This document shows, in pieces, positions 1 to 5,576 of a stretch of 5,576 nt of DNA. The position numbers and the translations under genes were made by a program. The notes beneath the pieces are model-generated. The model made no database searches, was not told where the DNA came from, and saw nothing but the letters and a program-made list of their open reading frames with translations. Origin of the DNA: Streptosporangiaceae bacterium (lineage in GTDB: Bacteria > Actinomycetota > Actinomycetes > Streptosporangiales > Streptosporangiaceae); the NCBI GenBank assembly GCA_030050125.1, contig JASIJN010000374.1:1-5576 (forward strand), read 5' to 3'. Positions within the stretch are counted from its first letter, which is position 1. Every line of letters begins with the position of its first letter.

Positions 1-110
1 AACTTGGCCACGAGCGCCGTCGCTCCGCAGCGCTCGCACGCGACCGGCGCGAACCCGGCCTCCCGCTCGTCCCCCGGCGCAGCCTGGCCGCCCGCCGGCG
101 GGTCGGTCAC
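1..110 (-). CDS. Small Cys-containing protein of unknown function, N-terminal part (runs off the left edge)
   Basis: Reading the minus strand from a GTG at 110-108 gives 36 complete codons open to the window edge, so the 3' end is missing. The GTG overlaps the kshA stop in the arrangement GTGA, a common sign of translational coupling, and a purine-rich GGACGGGG stretch lies just upstream inside kshA. The visible protein begins with a Pro/Gly/Ala-rich, probably disordered stretch of about 20 residues. It is followed by VACERCGATALVAK, with a C-x2-C pair at residues 25 and 28 and a glycine straight after the second Cys. This looks like half of a zinc-ribbon or other metal-binding knuckle, but the second half is not visible. 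Third codon positions are nearly all G/C, as expected of a real gene here. I do not recognise the family. It is not the start of KshB, which is a larger FAD/ferredoxin reductase. Its position suggests a role linked to KshA or steroid catabolism, which is inference only. Confidence 0.6.
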   Translation of the reverse strand, partial: MTDPPAGGQAAPGDEREAGFAPVACERCGATALVAK

Positions 111-1249
111 GCGGCCCCGTCCGAGGCCCGCGCGGCCAGGTTGGCCGCGACCTCGGTCTCCCACTCGGCCACCGCGCGGGTGGTGTCGACCTCGAACTCA
201 TACCGCTCGACCATCGCGGGCTTGATGTCCTCCACATCGGTGTAGAACTGGTCGTACCAGCGGCGCAGCTGGTAGACCGGGCCGTCCTCGGAGCACAGCA
301 GCGGGTTGTCGACCCGGGTCTTGCGGGTCCAGATCTCCACGTCCTGCCGGAACCCCAGGCCGATGAAGCCGGCGAACTTGGCGGCGAACTTCTCGGCCTG
401 CGCGTCGTCGAGGCCGGGCAGTTTCCTGACGATCACGCCCCACTGCAGCAGGAACGAGTCGGGCGTGACCGGGTAGTGGCAGTTGATCAGCACGCTCTCG
501 ATGTTCATGCCGTGGTAGTCGTGCCACAGGTAGTCGATCATGTATGACGGCCCGTAGTAGGACGCCTCGGAGCGCAGCGTGCTCTCGCCGCCGCCGGCGT
601 AGTTCGAGCCGCTGCCGACATCCCGCCGGGCCCGGGTCCGCAGGTACTGCGACGCGATGTGCCCCTCCATCACGTTCTTGAAGTAGGTGGGGAACGCGAA
701 ATGGATGTAGAAGAAGTGCGCCATGTCGACGACGTTGTCGATGACCTCGCGGCAGTTGGCCCCCTCGACCAGGACCGAGTCCCAGGTCCAGTCGCTCCAC
801 TCGGCGCCGAACGCGCCCTCGATCCGGGGGATCGTGACGTCGTCGGGCGGCGGGTTGCCCTGCGGGTCGTTCCACACGAACAGCTGCCGGTTCTGCTCCA
901 GCGTGATCCAGGACCGGGTCCGCGCGGCGGGCGGCACCCGCGACGCGTACGGGATCCGCGCGCACCGGCCGTCACCGCCCCAGCGCCAGTCGTGGAAGGG
1001 GCAGGCGACCTGATCCCCCTTGATCGTGCCCTGGGTCAGGTCCCCGCCCATGTGCCGGCAGTACCCGTCGAGCACGTGAAGCTGACCGCGGGAATCCGCG
1101 AAAACCACAAGCTTCGTTCCGAACGCCCTGACCGCATGGGGACCTGGCTCCCGGAACCGGCCGGCCAGCCCCAGGCAGTGCCAGCCGCGCGCGAACCTGG
1201 TCGGGGGCGGGCCGGCGATGATGCCCCGGACCCCGCGCTGCTCGCTCAT
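107..1249 (-). CDS. kshA: 3-ketosteroid 9alpha-hydroxylase, oxygenase component KshA
   Basis: This is the Rieske non-haem iron oxygenase that hydroxylates C9 of 3-ketosteroids such as androstenedione or androstadienedione, using electrons from the reductase KshB, which is not in this window. With delta-1 dehydrogenation it triggers ring-B opening to the secosteroid phenol 3-HSA. The 380-residue length fits the family. The N-terminal Rieske domain has C64-x-H66 and C83-x2-H86 (CRHMGG and CPFHDW). The catalytic domain has the DNVVDMAHFFYIH block, with H178 and H183 as iron ligands and D303 (RQDVEIW) as the probable third. N256 in LINCHYP is also conserved in the family. All key residues are present. 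The sequence closely resembles mycobacterial and rhodococcal KshA along its whole length (for example FGTKLVVFAD, YFKNVMEGHIASQYL, EASYYGPS). The ATG start is preceded by GGAGG at 9 nt and matches the usual N-terminus. The gene diverges from hsaA across a KstR-type operator, so steroid-inducible de-repression is likely. Its stop overlaps the next gene. Confidence 0.96.
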   Translation of the reverse strand: MSEQRGVRGIIAGPPPTRFARGWHCLGLAGRFREPGPHAVRAFGTKLVVFADSRGQLHVLDGYCRHMGGDLTQGTIKGDQVACPFHDWRWGGDGRCARIPYASRVPPAARTRSWITLEQNRQLFVWNDPQGNPPPDDVTIPRIEGAFGAEWSDWTWDSVLVEGANCREVIDNVVDMAHFFYIHFAFPTYFKNVMEGHIASQYLRTRARRDVGSGSNYAGGGESTLRSEASYYGPSYMIDYLWHDYHGMNIESVLINCHYPVTPDSFLLQWGVIVRKLPGLDDAQAEKFAAKFAGFIGLGFRQDVEIWTRKTRVDNPLLCSEDGPVYQLRRWYDQFYTDVEDIKPAMVERYEFEVDTTRAVAEWETEVAANLAARASDGAA

Positions 1250-1258
1250 CTCCTCTGG

Positions 1259-1263
1259 CCTCC
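1259..1263 (-). promoter_or_regulatory. Ribosome binding site of kshA
   Basis: The minus strand reads GGAGG here, 9 nt before the ATG at 1249-1247. A second purine run, AGAGGAG (1256-1250), touches the ATG directly and is too close to serve as the normal site. The GGAGG supports the chosen start and implies a short conventional leader on the kshA message, in contrast to hsaA. Confidence 0.65.
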
Positions 1264-1283
1264 GTGCCGAGCCGCTACCGCCT

Positions 1284-1289
1284 AGACTA
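1284..1289 (-). promoter_or_regulatory. Candidate -10 element for kshA
   Basis: The minus strand reads TAGTCT (TAnnnT) from 1289 to 1284 inside the operator palindrome. Seven bases further on, transcription would start at about 1276, just outside the palindrome, giving a leader of about 27 nt that contains the GGAGG site. No convincing -35 hexamer is visible. The element is the mirror image of the one proposed for hsaA. Repressor binding at the palindrome would cover it. This is inference from motif and spacing only. Confidence 0.4.
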
Positions 1290-1299
1290 GAACATGTTC

Positions 1300-1305
1300 T
1301 AGTCT
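1300..1305 (+). promoter_or_regulatory. Candidate -10 element for hsaADCB (leaderless start)
   Basis: TAGTCT (TAnnnT) lies with 7 bases between it and the GTG at 1313, which is the spacing expected if transcription begins on the first base of the start codon. The region before the GTG has no Shine-Dalgarno sequence, which agrees with a leaderless message, a frequent arrangement in actinobacteria. A second TAnnnT (TAGACT, 1283-1288) would give a leader of about 17 nt without a ribosome binding site and is the alternative. No good -35 is seen. Confidence 0.42.
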
Positions 1306-1312
1306 AGGCGGT

Positions 1313-2512
1313 GTGAGCAACGAGGGGCAGGCCGCCGCCGGGGTGATCAGCGCGGTGATCAGCGGGGTGAGCGACCTGCTGCCGGTCCTGCGCGAGCGGG
1401 CACAGGAGACCGAGGACGCCCGGGCCGTGCCGGCCGAGTCGATCAAGGCCCTGACCGAGACCGGGTTCTTCCGGCTGCTCCAGCCCGCCCGGTTCGGCGG
1501 CCTCGAGGCTGATCCGGTCACGTTCCTGACCGCGGTCCGGCTCATCGCCAGCGCCTGCGGGTCGACCGGGTGGGTCGCGTCGGTGGTCGGCGTGCATCCC
1601 TGGCAGCTGGCCCTGTTCCCGCCGCAGGCCCAGGACGAGGTGTGGGGCGCCGACGCGAGCACCCGGATGTCGTCGTCCTACGCGCCGACCGGCCGGGCCG
1701 AGGCCGTGGCCGGCGGGCACCGGCTCAGCGGGCGGTGGAGCTTCTCGTCCGGCTGCGACCACGCCAGCTGGGTGCTGCTCGGGGCGATCGTGCCCGACGC
1801 CGACGGGGTCCCGGCCGATTTCCGCACGTTCCTCGTGCCCGCCGCCGACTACGTGATCGACGACGTGTGGGACACCGTCGGCCTGCGCGGCACCGGCAGC
1901 AACGACATCGTGGTGTCCGGCGCGCTCGTGCCCGAGCATCGCTCGCTGTCGTTCAACGACGTGTTCCGCTGTGCCTGCCCGGGCCAGGAGGTCAACCCCG
2001 CGCCGCTGTACCGGCTGCCGTACGGCTCGCTGTTCTCCTACGCGATCACCACGCCGATCATCGGGATGGCCACGGGCGCGTACCAGGCGCACGTGGCCTA
2101 CCAGAAGGAGCGGGTGCGCGCCTCCTACGTCGGCGAGAAGGCGTGGGAGGACCCGAACGCGCAGATCCGGGTGGCCGAGGCCGCGGCCGATCTCGACTCG
2201 GCCTGGCTGGCGCTGGAACGCAACATGACCGAGCTCATGGGGCACGCCCGGGCGGGCGAGAAGATACCGCTGCCGCTGCGGCTGCGGGTCAGGCGCGACC
2301 AGGTGCGGGGCACCGGCCAGGCGATCAGCGCCCTGGACCGCCTGTTCGAGAACTCCGGCGGGCGGGCGCTGCGGCGGGGCACCCCGATCCAGCGCTTCTG
2401 GCGGGACGCGCACGCCGGCCGGGTCCACGCCATCAACGACCCGGAGCGCGCGCTGACGATGTTCGGCCGGGGCGAGCTTGGCCTGCGCATCCAGCCCGAC
2501 GGGATGATATGA
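1313..2512 (+). CDS. hsaA: 3-HSA 4-monooxygenase oxygenase subunit HsaA
   Basis: This is a flavin-dependent monooxygenase with the acyl-CoA dehydrogenase-like fold. It hydroxylates the phenol 3-HSA to the catechol 3,4-DHSA using reduced flavin delivered by HsaB (gene at the end of this operon). The 399 residues compare with about 394 in M. tuberculosis HsaA. Recognisable family blocks are ERAQETED (28-35), CGSTGWVASVVGVH (82-95), SSYAPTG (121-127), SSGCDHASW (145-153), GLRGTGSND (190-198), IQRFWRDAHAGRVHA (359-373) and NDPER (375-379). GTG 1313 is chosen because it gives the family's N-terminal length. The in-frame GTGs at 1343, 1355 and 1367 would cut into the first helix, and the track upstream is occupied by the operator. 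There is no ribosome binding site before this GTG, so the message is probably leaderless. It is first gene of hsaADCB, and hsaD follows after 15 bases. Confidence 0.95.
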   Translation: MSNEGQAAAGVISAVISGVSDLLPVLRERAQETEDARAVPAESIKALTETGFFRLLQPARFGGLEADPVTFLTAVRLIASACGSTGWVASVVGVHPWQLALFPPQAQDEVWGADASTRMSSSYAPTGRAEAVAGGHRLSGRWSFSSGCDHASWVLLGAIVPDADGVPADFRTFLVPAADYVIDDVWDTVGLRGTGSNDIVVSGALVPEHRSLSFNDVFRCACPGQEVNPAPLYRLPYGSLFSYAITTPIIGMATGAYQAHVAYQKERVRASYVGEKAWEDPNAQIRVAEAAADLDSAWLALERNMTELMGHARAGEKIPLPLRLRVRRDQVRGTGQAISALDRLFENSGGRALRRGTPIQRFWRDAHAGRVHAINDPERALTMFGRGELGLRIQPDGMI

Positions 2513-4350
<1,838 letters not shown>

Positions 4351-4358
4351 GTTTCGAG

Positions 4359-4379
4359 ATGACCGCGTTTTCGAGATGA
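4359..4379 (+). other. Candidate minicistron 1 before hsaB (MTAFSR, then stop)
   Basis: The first repeated ATG (4359) opens 8 bases after the hsaC stop and reads six codons, MTAFSR, to TGA at 4377-4379. That stop overlaps the next repeated ATG (4376) as ATGA. GGAAGGG lies at 4338-4344, 14 nt upstream, a poor spacing for a ribosome binding site. The ORF may serve only to pass ribosomes on. Translation is not shown. Confidence 0.35.
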
Positions 4380-4396
4380 CCGCAGCCGCCAGATGA
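4376..4396 (+). other. Candidate minicistron 2 before hsaB (MTAAAR, then stop)
   Basis: The second repeated ATG (4376) reads six codons, MTAAAR, to TGA at 4394-4396, which overlaps the hsaB ATG (4393) as ATGA. It is a near copy of minicistron 1 and shares the MTA start with HsaB itself. There is no separate ribosome binding site. Translation is inference. Confidence 0.35.
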
Positions 4397-4980
4397 CCGC
4401 AGCGCCCGACCTCTCGCGGCCGGAATTCGAACCGGAGCCGCAGCGGTTCCGGCGGGTGCTCGGTCACTTCTGCACCGGGGTCACGGTCGTCACCACCGCC
4501 GACGATGACGGGCCGGCCGGGTTCGCCTGCCAGTCGTTCGCCGCGGTGTCGCTGGAGCCGCCGCTGGTCCTGTTCTGCCCGAGCCGCGAGTCGGCGACCT
4601 GGCCGCGGATCGCGCGGGCCGGGCATTTCTGCGCGAACGTGCTCGCCACCGACCAGCGCGACCTGGCCCGGATCTTCGCGGTCAGCGGGGCCACCGGGAC
4701 GGACAAGTTCGCCGGGGTGGGCTGGTCGCCGTCGCCGAGCGGGGCGCCGATCCTGGACGGCGCGCTCACCTGGGTCGCGTGCACGGTCGAGGCCGTGCAC
4801 GAGGCGGGCGACCACCAGGTCGTGATCGGCCGGGTCACCGAGCTGGGGGAGTGCCGGCCGGGAAAGCCGCTGCTGTTCTACCGCGGTCGCTACGCGGCCA
4901 CCTCCGCCCAGCCGGCCGAAGGCCGGCCCGAGATCGTCGACACCCTGCTCGCCTGGCCGCGCCACGCCGACTGGATGTGA
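4393..4980 (+). CDS. hsaB: Flavin reductase HsaB, reductase partner of HsaA
   Basis: This is an NADH-dependent flavin reductase of the short-chain flavin reductase (Flavin_Reduct) family that supplies reduced flavin to HsaA for 3-HSA hydroxylation. It has 195 residues against about 187 in M. tuberculosis. Diagnostic blocks are FCTGVTVVTT (26-35), GFACQSFAAVSLEPPLVLF (43-61), FCANVL (79-84), DKFAGVGW (104-111), the EAGDHQVVIGRV segment (137-148) with the family's GDH motif, and LLFYRGRY (160-167). The start is the third of three repeated ATGs. It is the only in-frame start that includes the FRRVLGHF segment, since a stop (4360-4362) lies upstream without another start codon between. No Shine-Dalgarno is visible before it (GCAGCCGCCAG), so initiation probably depends on ribosomes arriving from hsaC or the small overlapping ORFs. 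The N-terminus is about 8 residues longer than the mycobacterial one. It is the last gene of the operon. Confidence 0.94.
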   Translation: MTAAPDLSRPEFEPEPQRFRRVLGHFCTGVTVVTTADDDGPAGFACQSFAAVSLEPPLVLFCPSRESATWPRIARAGHFCANVLATDQRDLARIFAVSGATGTDKFAGVGWSPSPSGAPILDGALTWVACTVEAVHEAGDHQVVIGRVTELGECRPGKPLLFYRGRYAATSAQPAEGRPEIVDTLLAWPRHADWM

Positions 4981-5007
4981 CGGTCATAGCGGGCCGGCAG
5001 TGACCGT
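4980..5007. terminator. Weak hairpin between the convergent hsaB and HNH gene ends
   Basis: ACGGTCA (4980-4986) pairs perfectly with TGACCGT (5001-5007) across a 14-nt loop. It covers the last base of hsaB and the stop of the convergent gene. The position fits a bidirectional terminator, but the stem is short, the loop long, and no T-tract follows on either strand, so this is only a candidate. Confidence 0.25.
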
Positions 5008-5576
5008 GTACTGGCGGCCGCTGGGCGTGGTCCAGACCAGGACGCCGGGCCGCGGCTGAGCCAGGTGCCACCCTCGGGCCTGCTTGCACTGGTGATGATG
5101 CCGACAGAGCGGGTGGAGGTTACATTCGCACGTCCTTCCGCCCAGGTGGTAGGGGATCGTGTGGTCGTCGTCGCACCTTCGCGCCGGCCGTCGGCAGCCG
5201 GGGAACCCGCACCTGGGGCTGCGGATCTTGATCCGGTGGCGGAGTTTGTGGCTGGGCTCGTAGGTGGCGGACTCGTAACGGTGGGCGCAGCTGCCGGTCT
5301 CGATCGGGGTGATCGTGATGGCGGCGAGCCAGGCTCGTTGGCTGGTGCCGGTGTGACCGCCGGGCGGGCCGGGCCCGGCGCGGGCGCAGCCATGGGCGAC
5401 GGCGCGGCCGGCGGGGTCGGTGAGGGTGAGGCACCAGCGGGTGGCGGGGTCGCGGGCCAGGGCGTCGGCGAGCTGGCGGCAGGTGGCGGCGTCGGCGGGT
5501 CCGGCGGCGCCGGTGCCGGTGATGTCGCCGGGGGTGTCGGTCAGGCCGAGCCAGCTGGTGGCGGGCATGGTCAGGT
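4984..5576 (-). CDS. HNH endonuclease domain protein of the DUF222 type, C-terminal part (5' end outside the window)
   Basis: The minus-strand frame stays open to the right edge: the codons before the Met at 5568-5566 read Leu-Thr, and that Met aligns within the PATSWLGL segment that is normally internal, so it is unlikely to be the true start. The visible 196 residues contain WCLTLTDPAGRAVAHGCAR, then the HNH domain. Numbered from the internal Met, this has CGFPGC (120-125), CDDDH with the catalytic-type His136 (132-136), PYHLGG, N150, and PLCRHHH (153-159), ending W-x-P-x-G-x-x-Y. This is the zinc-HNH C-terminus of the large actinobacterial DUF222/13E12-like family, often multi-copy; members are usually above 400 residues. 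The domain residues look intact. Its biological role is not established. It converges on hsaB with only 3 bases between the stops and is not part of the steroid operon. Confidence 0.85.
   Translation of the reverse strand, partial: LTMPATSWLGLTDTPGDITGTGAAGPADAATCRQLADALARDPATRWCLTLTDPAGRAVAHGCARAGPGPPGGHTGTSQRAWLAAITITPIETGSCAHRYESATYEPSHKLRHRIKIRSPRCGFPGCRRPARRCDDDHTIPYHLGGRTCECNLHPLCRHHHQCKQARGWHLAQPRPGVLVWTTPSGRQYTVTAGPL

Larger units (their letters stand above)
1277..1312. promoter_or_regulatory. KstR-type operator inside a perfect 36-bp palindrome, shared by kshA and hsaADCB
   Basis: Positions 1277-1312 form a perfect inverted repeat with no loop, symmetric about 1294/1295; pairing fails at 1276/1313. 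The central 14 bp, TAGAACATGTTCTA (1288-1301), fits the TnnAACnnGTTnnA consensus known for the TetR-family repressor KstR, which controls the cholesterol regulon in mycobacteria and rhodococci and is released by steroid-derived CoA thioesters. It lies between two divergent steroid genes, kshA and hsaA, so one operator probably controls both directions. Calling it KstR rather than KstR2 rests on the AAC/GTT core and on the upstream and ring A/B nature of the genes. The outer arms (CCGCCTAGAC and its mirror) extend well beyond the known motif. No kstR gene is in the window. Confidence 0.9.
4351..4400 (+). repeat. Three start-codon repeats with 17-bp period between hsaC and hsaB
   Basis: The 10-mer AGATGACCGC occurs three times at exactly 17-bp spacing: 4357-4366, 4374-4383 and 4391-4400. 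Copies 1 and 2 share 15 bp exactly (TTTCGAGATGACCGC). Copies 2 and 3 share AGATGACCGCAGC. Each copy carries an ATG, and because 17 is not a multiple of three the three ATGs fall in three different frames. The third ATG (4393) is the hsaB start. The pattern looks like tandem duplication of the hsaB start region. Confidence 0.85.

Noticed and set aside
659..1285. 208-residue plus-strand open frame across kshA and the divergent region
   Set aside because: It is the mirror of the kshA coding frame, runs through the kshA start region, and its translation resembles no family.
5566..5568. ATG at 5568-5566 as the start of the HNH gene
   Set aside because: The frame remains open to the window edge and the sequence around it matches an internal segment of DUF222-HNH proteins, so the gene is better called partial.

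Overview
This window is very GC-rich, with third codon positions almost all G or C and short or overlapping gene junctions. The genes are recognisably those of a high-GC actinobacterium that degrades steroids (cholesterol, phytosterol or related). I cannot fix the genus. The long extra ORFs in other frames are what such base composition produces and are not annotated.

Layout: (1) 1-1249, minus strand: kshA, the oxygenase of 3-ketosteroid 9alpha-hydroxylase, followed with a 4-base GTGA overlap by the first 36 codons of a small cysteine-containing protein that runs off the left edge. (2) 1250-1312: a 63-base divergent control region made mostly of a perfect 36-bp palindrome with a KstR-type operator at its centre. 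The palindrome ends on the base before the hsaA start codon. (3) 1313-4980, plus strand: hsaA, hsaD, hsaC, hsaB, the same gene order as in Mycobacterium tuberculosis, tightly packed. hsaD and hsaC overlap by ATGA. Between hsaC and hsaB lies an unusual 17-bp-period repeat that presents three ATGs in three frames. (4) 4984-5576, minus strand: the C-terminal part of a DUF222-type HNH endonuclease protein, convergent with hsaB and separated from it by 3 bases. It marks the edge of the catabolic cluster.

How the genes work together: KshA (with a reductase, KshB, not in this window) hydroxylates C9 of androstenedione or androstadienedione. With the delta-1 dehydrogenation this opens ring B and gives the phenol 3-HSA. 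HsaA, fed reduced flavin by HsaB, hydroxylates 3-HSA to the catechol 3,4-DHSA. HsaC cleaves the catechol ring (meta cleavage) to 4,9-DSHA. HsaD hydrolyses that product to 2-hydroxyhexa-2,4-dienoate and the C/D-ring acid (DOHNAA/HIP). The window thus holds the ring-B opening oxygenase and the whole ring-A removal pathway under one shared operator.

The pathway itself is known. The points that look less ordinary are the perfect long palindrome with mirror-image promoter elements and a probably leaderless hsaA, the triple-start relay in front of hsaB, the translationally coupled small Cys protein behind kshA, and a Pro/Ala/Gly repeat insertion in HsaD. I do not see an entirely new system.
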